The notes beneath the pieces were generated by a model. It made no database searches. It was given only the letters and a program-made list of their open reading frames with translations, and was not told the DNA's origin. Positions 1-5,010 of a stretch of 5,010 nt of DNA are shown one piece after another. The stretch's first letter is position 1, and every line of letters starts with the position of its first letter. Source of the DNA: an uncultured Lachnospiraceae bacterium (GTDB lineage Bacteria; Bacillota; Clostridia; Lachnospirales; Lachnospiraceae); contig CATLGN010000158.1 of the NCBI GenBank assembly GCA_949935685.1, positions 1 through 5,010 on the forward strand, in the 5' to 3' direction. A program made the position numbers and the translations under genes.

Positions 1-987
1 TCCCATCAACAGGCTTGTCCCGTCATGTACCAACTGCATAATCTTTTTCTCGATTCCATTTTCCCGCATCCAGTACAGATCATACATCGTATTCTTTGAG
101 CCTGGCAGCAGAATCAGATCCGGCGCCCCCAGCTCCCGGAGTGTGGAAATATAGCGCAGGGAAACATTTTCAATATTTTCCAGCGGATTGAAATCGGTAA
201 AATTCGACAAATGCGGCAGACGGATAACCGCAATGTCGATCAGTTCGGGACGTTTGCCGGACAAAAGCCGCTCCGCCATGGAATCTTCGTCGTCAAGATC
301 CAGCTCCGTATAAGGAATCACGCCAATGACGGGAATGCGGCACTTCTGGTACAGCATTTCCAGTCCCGGTTCCAAAAGCCTGCGGTCTCCCCGGAATTTA
401 TTCATGACAAAGCCCTTGACCCGCCTGCGCTCCGTCTCTTCCAGAAGTGCGATCGTACCGTAAAGCTGTGCGAAAACGCCGCCTCTGTCAATGTCGCCAA
501 TCAATAGTACCGGCGCATCCACCAGCTCCGCCAGTCCCATATTGACAATGTCCTGTTCTTTTAAATTAATCTCCGCAGGGCTGCCGGCCCCTTCGATCAC
601 AATCACACTGTATTTTTTTTCCAGCTTCCGATAGGCTTCCAGCACATGGGGAATCAATTCCCGCTTTCTGCGCTGGTATTCGCCGGCCTGCATATTGCCC
701 ACGACTTCTCCGTTTACAATAACCTGCGAGCCCATATCCGAATTCGGCTTCAACAAAATGGGATTCATGGCAACTTCCGGGAAAAGTCCCGCCGCTTCCG
801 CCTGCATCACCTGCGCCCGGCCCATTTCCAGCCCTTCCGCGGTAATATAAGAATTCAGCGCCATATTCTGTGACTTAAAGGGCGCCGCAGAAAAACCGTC
901 CTGTTTCAAAACCCGCAGCAGCCCTGCGGTAAACAGGCTCTTTCCCACATTCGACATGGTTCCCTGAATCATCAAATTTCCCTTCAT
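1..987 (-). CDS. cobQ: Cobyric acid synthase (CobQ/CbiP), 3' end outside window
   Basis: This enzyme uses ATP and glutamine to amidate side chains b, d, e and g of adenosylcobyrinic acid a,c-diamide, giving adenosylcobyric acid in the cytoplasm. The visible 329 residues hold the ATP-binding synthetase domain: a P-loop variant [10 protein letters not shown] (residues 8-17), [10 protein letters not shown] (38-46), MNPILLKP (74-81), [12 protein letters not shown] (131-142), [15 protein letters not shown] (164-178) and MNKFRGD (195-201). After these comes the start of the glutamine amidotransferase domain, with LLPGSKNT (293-300). The window cuts the gene in frame just before the expected catalytic-cysteine loop, so about a third of the usual ~500 residues is missing. 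The ATG overlaps the cobD stop codon as ATGA and has a GGGGAG ribosome binding site 5 bases upstream. Motifs make the family assignment near certain. Whether the amidotransferase half is intact cannot be seen. Confidence 0.97.
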   Translation of the reverse strand, partial: MKGNLMIQGTMSNVGKSLFTAGLLRVLKQDGFSAAPFKSQNMALNSYITAEGLEMGRAQVMQAEAAGLFPEVAMNPILLKPNSDMGSQVIVNGEVVGNMQAGEYQRRKRELIPHVLEAYRKLEKKYSVIVIEGAGSPAEINLKEQDIVNMGLAELVDAPVLLIGDIDRGGVFAQLYGTIALLEETERRRVKGFVMNKFRGDRRLLEPGLEMLYQKCRIPVIGVIPYTELDLDDEDSMAERLLSGKRPELIDIAVIRLPHLSNFTDFNPLENIENVSLRYISTLRELGAPDLILLPGSKNTMYDLYWMRENGIEKKIMQLVHDGTSLLMG

Positions 988-2057
988 CCAATCTCCCCTT
1001 TGATTTCCTCCAACAGTATTTCGTTTTCCCTGTGCGTTCTCACGGCGATACGATACCAGCCCCGGCCCATCCCTCTGTAATCGCTGCAGTCCCGGATCAG
1101 GATGCCCCGTTCCAAAAGCGTTTCGTATAAAGGCGCTTCGCTATAAAAGCAGAGAAAGTTCGCCGCGCCCGGCAGGACGCGCAGCCCCAGCTTCTCCAAC
1201 CCCGTCAGCAGAAAATTTCGTTCGTCCGTAATATATTTCCTTGTTTGACTGATATAGTCAATATTTCTTCCGCCATCCAGTATGGTCAATCCGGCCAACT
1301 GCGCAATCCCCGAGACATTCCAGCACGGAAGCTGCGCCTGCAGACGCTCCGCTGCGCCGCTGTCGGCAATACAGTATCCAAGCCGCAGTCCGGGTATGGC
1401 ATAAAGCTTGGTAAAAGCCTTTAATACAATCAGCCCCGGCCCGGCATCCGGCAGACCGCAGTCAGCCGGCTCGCCCGTCACTGTCAGTTCCCCGAAGCAA
1501 GCGGCAAACACCACCGTAATCCCATGCTGACGGCAACGCTCCAGAATCCGGCCAAGCAACCGTTCGGGAATCCGGTTGCCGACCGGATTGTTCGGACTGC
1601 ACAAAAATACGGCATCCACATCGGCCGTAAGCGCCTCCAGTATCCCTTCCGTAAGCGCAAAGCCCGTTTCCGCTTTTCCCGTTTCATAACGGATTTCCGC
1701 TCCCACTGCCAGCAGCGCGCGCTCATATTCCGAGAAAGAGGGCACCGGCAAAAGACAGGTAATACGCCGCGCCGCCTTCTCCTGCGACAGCATCCGGGCG
1801 ATGGCGCAGATCAGTTCCGAAGCGCCGTTGCCGCAGACAATCTGTTCCCGTGAAACGCCATGACAGGATGCCAGCGCCCCCCGCAGACTGTCGCAGGACG
1901 GATCGGGGTACCATTCCCAAAGCTCTGCGCCCGCCTGTATTTTTTCCCGCAAAGCCCGTTTCACATAATCCGGCATACCCAGAGGATTGGTATTAACCGA
2001 AAAATCATACCGGACCGTGTGGCGGTATCGGTCGCCGCCATGCCGCTGTCCGCTCAT
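984..2057 (-). CDS. cobD: CobD-type threonine-phosphate decarboxylase, PLP-dependent fold I, with altered PLP-ring motif
   Basis: The protein has 357 residues, the usual family length (Salmonella CobD is about 364). The family decarboxylates L-threonine O-3-phosphate to (R)-1-aminopropan-2-ol phosphate, the linker that CbiB attaches to cobyric acid. Family signatures are RHGGD (5-9), [11 protein letters not shown] (19-29), GNGASE (76-81), SPNNPVG (154-160), [16 protein letters not shown] (213-228, with Lys217 the expected Schiff-base lysine and Arg225 in the PLP-phosphate motif) and YRIAVR (335-340, substrate-carboxylate arginine). The oddity is at 183-188: where relatives read V-x-D-E-(A/C)-F, this protein has V-F-A-A-C-F, so the Asp that normally contacts the PLP ring nitrogen is Ala185. 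I chose the start at 2057 because it overlaps the cbiC stop as ATGA and has GGAGG 9 bases upstream. The same frame stays open to 2432 but that part lies inside cbiC. HisC-like aminotransferase is the alternative, but the N-terminal HGG motif and the neighbours favour CobD. Activity is uncertain because of the missing Asp. Confidence 0.9.
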   Translation of the reverse strand: MSGQRHGGDRYRHTVRYDFSVNTNPLGMPDYVKRALREKIQAGAELWEWYPDPSCDSLRGALASCHGVSREQIVCGNGASELICAIARMLSQEKAARRITCLLPVPSFSEYERALLAVGAEIRYETGKAETGFALTEGILEALTADVDAVFLCSPNNPVGNRIPERLLGRILERCRQHGITVVFAACFGELTVTGEPADCGLPDAGPGLIVLKAFTKLYAIPGLRLGYCIADSGAAERLQAQLPCWNVSGIAQLAGLTILDGGRNIDYISQTRKYITDERNFLLTGLEKLGLRVLPGAANFLCFYSEAPLYETLLERGILIRDCSDYRGMGRGWYRIAVRTHRENEILLEEIKGEIG

Positions 2058-2704
2058 CGTTCGTTTCCTCCCGCCTGCTGCGGCAGGGAATATAACAACG
2101 CGTTTACAATCGCCGCCGCCACATTGCTGCCGCCCTTCCGTCCCCGCGCAACGATACAGGGGATACCCGACGCAATCAGGCATTCCTTCGCCTCCTCGAC
2201 ATTGACAAAACCGACCGGCGCCCCGATCACCAGCCGCGGCCGCAGTTTCCCCGCCTTTGCCAGTTCCACAATCGCCAGAAGCGCCGTCGGCGCATTGCCG
2301 ACCGCATAGATAAAATCCGCCCCCGCCCGGGCAGATTTCTCCATGCTGACCGCAGCCCGCGTAGTCTGCCGCGCTTTCGCCTCCTGCGCCACATCCTCGT
2401 TCGCCATATGGCAGACTACCGTGCCGCCCCATTTCCCGAGCGCCTTTTTATTGATGCCCGCCTTTGCCATATTCGTATCGGTGACAATGCTCACGCCAGC
2501 CTGCAGCGCGGATGCGGCCGCCTCCATGCACCCCTGCGAAAAATACAGCGTGTCCAGATAGGAAAAATCGGCCGTCGTATGGATTACCCGCTTGATAACC
2601 GGGGCATAGCGTTCCGGCAGCTCCCGGTCCATTTTGTGAATCTCGTCCGTGATTATGCGAAAGCTCTCGGCTTCAATCGCGGCGGGATTGTATCTGTCAG
2701 ACAT
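2054..2704 (-). CDS. cbiC: Precorrin-8X / cobalt-precorrin-8 methylmutase CbiC (CobH)
   Basis: CbiC moves the methyl group from C-11 to C-12 of the corrin ring, converting (cobalt-)precorrin-8 to (hydrogeno)cobyrinic acid. The 216-residue length matches the family. Signatures are VIHTTADFSYL (40-50), whose His42 matches the catalytic His43 of CobH, DTNMAKAGI (76-84), GNAPTALL (136-143), GAPVGFVN (161-168) and ARGRKGGSNVAAA (186-198). The ATG is preceded by AAGGAG at 2718-2713, with 8 bases of spacing. The gene lies 49 bases after cbiB, in a gap holding a promoter candidate, and its last codons contain the ribosome binding site of cobD. The cobalt-substrate (anaerobic) version is likely from the Clostridia-like context, but the protein sequence alone does not separate the two routes. 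Confidence 0.97.
   Translation of the reverse strand: MSDRYNPAAIEAESFRIITDEIHKMDRELPERYAPVIKRVIHTTADFSYLDTLYFSQGCMEAAASALQAGVSIVTDTNMAKAGINKKALGKWGGTVVCHMANEDVAQEAKARQTTRAAVSMEKSARAGADFIYAVGNAPTALLAIVELAKAGKLRPRLVIGAPVGFVNVEEAKECLIASGIPCIVARGRKGGSNVAAAIVNALLYSLPQQAGGNER
2067..2071 (-). promoter_or_regulatory. Ribosome binding site of cobD inside the cbiC 3' end
   Basis: GGAGG lies 9 bases before ATG 2057, within the last codons of cbiC. It fixes the cobD start and excludes the longer frame that runs back into cbiC. Confidence 0.8.
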
Positions 2705-2712
2705 AGCAATAA

Positions 2713-2718
2713 CTCCTT
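2713..2718 (-). promoter_or_regulatory. Ribosome binding site of cbiC
   Basis: AAGGAG with 8 bases before ATG 2704 is near the consensus and supports this start. Confidence 0.8.
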
Positions 2719-2727
2719 CTGAAAAAT

Positions 2728-2757
2728 ATTATACGCCTGTTTCCGGCAATGATTCAA
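2728..2757 (-). promoter_or_regulatory. Sigma-A-type promoter candidate upstream of cbiC
   Basis: A perfect -10 hexamer TATAAT (2733-2728) is preceded at 18 bases by TTGAAT (2757-2752), which matches the -35 consensus at four positions. The -35 overlaps the cbiB stop codon. The start point would fall near 2721, giving a leader under 20 bases that still includes the AAGGAG site of cbiC. It could drive cbiC-cobD-cobQ separately from cbiB. Confidence 0.45.
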
Positions 2758-3791
2758 GTGCAGATTCCCCGCACCGCCATCGCCGCCAGCAGCACGAAAA
2801 CCGCGCTTGCATACATCATCCGGCCTGCCCGCCTGATGTCCGCGCGTTCCGGCGGCCGCAGAGAATCGCCGATATACGGCTTGAACATCGATTTGCCAAA
2901 GTAACTGGCAGGCCCTGCCAGCCGTATGCCGAGCACGCCGGCGCATACACTCTCAGTCTGCGCCGCATTGGGGCTCTTGTGTTTATGCCGATCGCGCAGA
3001 TAAACAAAAAATCCCCGTTTCCATACCGACAGCGGCTTCCGAAAGACCAAACCGGACGTCAGCAGCATCGCCCCTGCCGTCAGACGGGACGGAATATAAT
3101 TCCATATATCGTCCGCCCGTGCCGCCGCTTTCCCAAAATATTCATAGCGTTCGTTCCGATAACCGATCATCGAATCCATCGTATTGGCGGCCTTGTACAG
3201 AAAGCAGAGCACCGGCCCGCCCACGGCCATATACAATATCGGAGCCGTCACGCCGTCCGATGTATTTTCGGCCACAGTCTCCACTGCGGCACGAATAATT
3301 CCCGCGCGGTCAAGACAGGCCGTATCCCTGCCCACGATCATTGACAGCCGTTCCCGCGCTTCCAGCAGATTGTGATCGTCTTCCACGCCGCTGTCTGTCC
3401 TGGTTTCCGCACGGCCGGATACCGGAGAATCGGCCTGTTCCGGCAATGCCCGGTAAACGGCCATGCTCTCCCGGTACAGGCTGCGGGGTGCAATCGCAAA
3501 ATAAAACAGGATACTGTCCGCCGCAATCCCCGCCACGTCCGAAATGCCGTATGCAGCGCAGCGAACCGCCCATACGCCCGTTCCCGTAACGGCCAGTACC
3601 ACAATCATCAGAAAAGCGCCCCCGCATATCTGCTTTCCGGCGCTCTGCTCTTTTTTCTTCCCCGTATACAGCATCCTTTCCAGTCCCGCGATCAGCCGCC
3701 CGATCCATCGCACCGGATGCGGCAGCCTGTGGGAATCCCCCCATATACAATCCAGCAAAAAACCGATCCCCATGGCATATACCATATTCAT
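2754..3791 (-). CDS. cbiB: Adenosylcobinamide-phosphate synthase CbiB (CobD of Pseudomonas nomenclature)
   Basis: CbiB is an integral membrane enzyme that amide-links aminopropanol phosphate (or aminopropanol) to adenosylcobyric acid, giving adenosylcobinamide phosphate. The 345 residues show LLDCIWGDSHRLPHPVRWIG (12-31), hydrophobic segments near 57-77 and 88-103, SMIVGRDT (150-157), ETVAENTSDGVTAPILY (171-187), NTMDSMIGYRNERYEYFG (203-220), DDIWNYIPSRLTA (227-239), RDRHKHKSPNAAQTE (266-280) and a C-terminal hydrophobic helix near 325-342. I chose ATG 3791 over a TTG at 3812 in the same frame, because the homology begins right after it and an AAGGCGG-like site sits 7 bases upstream. Residues about 119-140 form a polar, acidic stretch absent from the typical family pattern. 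Upstream is a hairpin-bearing spacer. cbiC follows after 49 bases in the same orientation, so the genes probably form one operon. Confidence 0.96.
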   Translation of the reverse strand: MNMVYAMGIGFLLDCIWGDSHRLPHPVRWIGRLIAGLERMLYTGKKKEQSAGKQICGGAFLMIVVLAVTGTGVWAVRCAAYGISDVAGIAADSILFYFAIAPRSLYRESMAVYRALPEQADSPVSGRAETRTDSGVEDDHNLLEARERLSMIVGRDTACLDRAGIIRAAVETVAENTSDGVTAPILYMAVGGPVLCFLYKAANTMDSMIGYRNERYEYFGKAAARADDIWNYIPSRLTAGAMLLTSGLVFRKPLSVWKRGFFVYLRDRHKHKSPNAAQTESVCAGVLGIRLAGPASYFGKSMFKPYIGDSLRPPERADIRRAGRMMYASAVFVLLAAMAVRGICT

Positions 3792-3798
3792 AAAGCAG

Positions 3799-3806
3799 CC
3801 GCCTTT
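3799..3806 (-). promoter_or_regulatory. Ribosome binding site deciding the cbiB start
   Basis: AAAGGCGG lies 7 bases before ATG 3791. The in-frame TTG at 3812 would place this site inside the coding region and would have no good site of its own. Confidence 0.6.
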
Positions 3807-3822
3807 CTCCAAACTTCACGCC

Positions 3823-3835
3823 GGGCAGATTGCCC
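3823..3835 (-). repeat. Second short hairpin in the cbiB leader
   Basis: GGGCA and TGCCC form a perfect 5 bp stem with a 3-base loop, 31 bases before the cbiB ATG and about 12 bases before the ribosome binding site region. It is short and may be chance in GC-rich DNA. Confidence 0.4.
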
Positions 3836-3847
3836 TCCCATAACAAC

Positions 3848-3872
3848 GGCATTACCGTCTCCCGATAATGCC
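3848..3872 (-). repeat. Inverted repeat / hairpin in the cbiB leader (9 bp stem)
   Basis: In the minus-strand RNA, GGCATTATC (3872-3864) pairs with GGTAATGCC (3856-3848) around a 7-base loop. One pair is U-G. That pair would be an A-C mismatch in plus-strand RNA, which favours a function in the minus-strand transcript. Confidence 0.6.
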
Positions 3873-3884
3873 CCTCGTTCACAA

Positions 3885-4670
3885 TTATGCCATCGTATCA
3901 AAATTTCCGCCTTCTATGATAACGGCCTGCTCGGCCGCCGACGGAACCGGCATCTCGACGCCGGAAATCTCCAGCGATACGCCGCTCGCCGCTTCCCGTC
4001 TCTCCTTTTCCAGCCGCGCAAAAAAAGATTTCAGATATTTCATATCGGCTTCCGTAATCTCACGCAGTTCATCCGCCCTGTGCTTTTTCTTTAACAGCTT
4101 TAAATCGGCGGGATCCATATCTTCCTGTACGGTAATGCCTGACAATTCTTCCAAATCCCCCGAAGATTCCATCTGTTCCAACAATTCCTGCAGCTCCCGG
4201 ATACATTCTTTTACCGCTTCCCCGCTGCGCTCCAAATCTTCCGGCGTTATCATATCCATCAGACCGGCGTCTTTGTCTTTTTCTTCCAGTTCCGCCTCAC
4301 AGATCGTTTCGCTGTTGCGCTTCCCGGCTCTTTCCTCTTCCTGCAGATGCTTCATCCGCTTTTTGGCAATCCGCGCCATCTGCTCCGCATGAACGATTGC
4401 GTTGTCCAGCTCCTGATCATCGTATTCGCCGCCCTTTCGCTGCATGCGAAGCGTCGCGGCTTTTACCCTGGCCCGCACCGCGATCTGCCTTGCGCCGCCG
4501 CATGTCTTCGTCCGCAGAATCTGCGCTGATATTTCCTTGAAATTATATTGCAGCCGTTTCTTTTTTTTCTTTTCGGGAGCGGAAATGCTGACCGTGCCCG
4601 CCACGGATCCGTCCGCGTTTTTCAGGGTTATCCGCCGTACATTGGAACGCCCGATACTCATCATGCCCAT
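3885..4670 (-). CDS. Uncharacterised lysine-rich, charged coiled-coil-like protein
   Basis: I do not recognise a function. The 261-residue protein has no signal peptide or membrane segment, so it should be cytoplasmic. Its N-terminal part ends in a five-lysine run (34-38). A basic segment with the look of a conserved core follows: RLQYNFKEISAQIL (39-52), ARQIAVRARVKAATLRMQ (60-77), GEYDDQELDNAIVHAEQMA (81-99) and RIAKKRMKHLQEEE (100-113). Residues 120-190 are strongly acidic and helical in composition. Residues 190-225 are lysine/arginine-rich with an amphipathic pattern, and the tail is more apolar. It resembles hypothetical proteins I associate with Lachnospiraceae, but I cannot name a family. 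ATG 4670 is preferred over TTG 4706 because AGGGAGG lies 8 bases upstream. The lysine codons include an A8 tract with a slippery heptamer. It precedes cbiB by 93 bases on the same strand with no clear terminator between, so co-transcription is possible, but a role in B12 metabolism is unproven. Confidence 0.85.
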   Translation of the reverse strand: MGMMSIGRSNVRRITLKNADGSVAGTVSISAPEKKKKKRLQYNFKEISAQILRTKTCGGARQIAVRARVKAATLRMQRKGGEYDDQELDNAIVHAEQMARIAKKRMKHLQEEERAGKRNSETICEAELEEKDKDAGLMDMITPEDLERSGEAVKECIRELQELLEQMESSGDLEELSGITVQEDMDPADLKLLKKKHRADELREITEADMKYLKSFFARLEKERREAASGVSLEISGVEMPVPSAAEQAVIIEGGNFDTMA

Positions 4671-4678
4671 ACCATTAT

Positions 4679-4685
4679 CCTCCCT
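4679..4685 (-). promoter_or_regulatory. Ribosome binding site deciding the start of the lysine-rich protein
   Basis: AGGGAGG lies 8 bases upstream of ATG 4670. An upstream in-frame TTG at 4706 has no comparable site, so the ATG is taken as the start. Confidence 0.8.
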
Positions 4686-4728
4686 GATTCCGGTAAACTT
4701 TTCCAATGAATATATCGGCTGTTATACG

Positions 4729-4755
4729 AAAAAAATGAACACCGGACTGCGGTTA
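4729..4755 (-). terminator. Weak intrinsic terminator candidate after the GGDEF gene
   Basis: On the minus strand, ACCG (4753-4750) can pair with CGGT (4744-4741) around a five-base loop. After GTTCA comes a run of seven T (4735-4729). The stem is only 4 bp and sits 5 bases from the T tract, so it may terminate poorly. Its position right at the end of the GGDEF gene fits a boundary between that gene and the next one. Confidence 0.3.
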
Positions 4756-5010
4756 CAGAACAACCACCTTATTTTTTCCCGTCTTTTTTGCCCTGTAAAG
4801 CGCCATATCCACACGCAGGCAGAGCGAATCCACCGTGTCCTCTTCCAGCGCCTGCGTTACGCCAAGGCTTACCGTCTGCGGTCTCGCAGCGGGAAAGCTC
4901 GTATTGCCAAAGCACTGACGCACCAGATCGGCTGTCAAAGCCGCCGAGGAGACATCGGTATCATACAGAAGCATCATAAATTCCTCTCCGCCCCATCTGC
5001 CTGCGGAAAT
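4753..5010 (-). CDS. GGDEF-domain diguanylate cyclase, C-terminal fragment (5' end outside window)
   Basis: The frame is open to the window edge and gives the last 85 residues of a GGDEF domain, which condenses two GTP to cyclic di-GMP. The active-site signature is intact as RWGGEEF (fragment residues 5-11). Later conserved elements are TVSLGVT (strand after the variable helix) and VDMALYRAKKTGKNKV near the C-terminus, so the domain ends the protein. Position -6 before GGEEF, where the Asp of the inhibitory RxxD motif normally lies, is Ile. The GGEEF motif suggests catalytic competence; the missing Asp suggests loss of canonical product inhibition. The sensor or membrane part that would define its signal is beyond the window, and it seems functionally separate from the B12 genes. 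A weak terminator-like element overlaps its stop codon. Confidence 0.93.
   Translation of the reverse strand: MSAGRWGGEEFMMLLYDTDVSSAALTADLVRQCFGNTSFPAARPQTVSLGVTQALEEDTVDSLCLRVDMALYRAKKTGKNKVVVL

Larger units (their letters stand above)
3792..3884 (-). promoter_or_regulatory. Structured 93-base leader between the lysine-rich gene and cbiB
   Basis: The spacer holds two hairpins, listed separately, then the cbiB ribosome binding site. I see no B12-box or other conserved core of a cobalamin riboswitch, and the spacer is much shorter than that roughly 200-base element. No T tract follows either hairpin, so this is not a standard terminator. It could be an mRNA processing or stability element, or an unknown leader. 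No convincing -35/-10 pair was found in it. Confidence 0.4.

Noticed and set aside
2058..2432. N-terminal extension of the cobD frame by 125 codons
   Set aside because: It lies within cbiC in another frame, is low-complexity Gly/Ala/Arg-rich, and homology to CobD begins only at the ATG at 2057.
2649..3344. 231-codon plus-strand frame
   Set aside because: It is antisense to cbiB and the start of cbiC. Its His/Arg/Pro-rich composition is typical of the complement of coding DNA.
3310..3882. 190-codon minus-strand frame starting at a GTG just after the unknown gene and running into cbiB
   Set aside because: It is a shadow of cbiB, with Gly/Arg-rich composition and no family-like motifs. The GTG has no ribosome binding site of note.
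3792..3884. Cobalamin riboswitch upstream of cbiB
   Set aside because: The spacer is too short, and none of the conserved core segments I would expect is present.
3372..4094. 240-codon plus-strand frame
   Set aside because: It lies antisense to cbiB, the spacer and the unknown gene. Its composition is that of a GC-rich shadow and it shows no recognisable motifs.
4709..4737. Possible promoter for the unknown gene (TATATT at 4714-4709)
   Set aside because: No acceptable -35 hexamer lies at 16-18 bases; the bases there are part of the T tract.
1..5010. CRISPR array, insertion sequence, tRNA or phage elements
   Set aside because: No direct-repeat arrays, transposase-like frames, terminal inverted repeats or tRNA-like cloverleaf sequence were seen on either strand.

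Overview
The window looks like part of a chromosome from an anaerobic member of the Clostridia, most likely a Lachnospiraceae-type Firmicute of moderately high GC. This is inferred from the strong GGAGG-type ribosome binding sites, the style of the cobalamin proteins, and the lysine-rich uncharacterised protein, which resembles hypothetical proteins I associate with that group. All supported genes lie on the minus strand, so transcription runs from position 5010 towards position 1. Long open frames on the plus strand are compositional shadows.

Layout in transcription order. At 5010-4753 is the C-terminal end of a GGDEF diguanylate cyclase with an intact GGEEF signature. A weak terminator-like hairpin and a T7 tract follow it. 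At 4670-3885 is a 261-residue charged, soluble protein of unknown function. A 93-base spacer with two hairpins (3884-3792) then leads into a cobalamin (vitamin B12) cluster: cbiB (3791-2754), cbiC (2704-2054), cobD (2057-984) and the first two thirds of cobQ/cbiP (987 to the window edge).

The four cobalamin genes act at the middle and end of corrinoid synthesis. CbiC makes (hydrogeno)cobyrinate by methyl migration on the ring. CobQ/CbiP amidates adenosylcobyrinic acid a,c-diamide to adenosylcobyric acid. CobD decarboxylates L-threonine phosphate to aminopropanol phosphate. CbiB joins cobyric acid and aminopropanol phosphate to form adenosylcobinamide phosphate. cbiC, cobD and cobQ are joined by ATGA stop/start overlaps and are almost certainly translationally coupled. 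A good sigma-A-like promoter candidate lies in the cbiB-cbiC gap.

No clearly new multi-gene system is visible. The points most worth a second look are: a CobD homologue whose PLP-ring aspartate (the Asp of the usual DEAF/DECF motif) is replaced by alanine although the Schiff-base lysine region is intact; the structured cbiB leader, which lacks a recognisable cobalamin riboswitch; an unknown lysine-rich protein directly upstream of the B12 genes, carrying an A-AAA-AAG slippery heptamer; and a GGDEF domain whose inhibitory-site aspartate is replaced.
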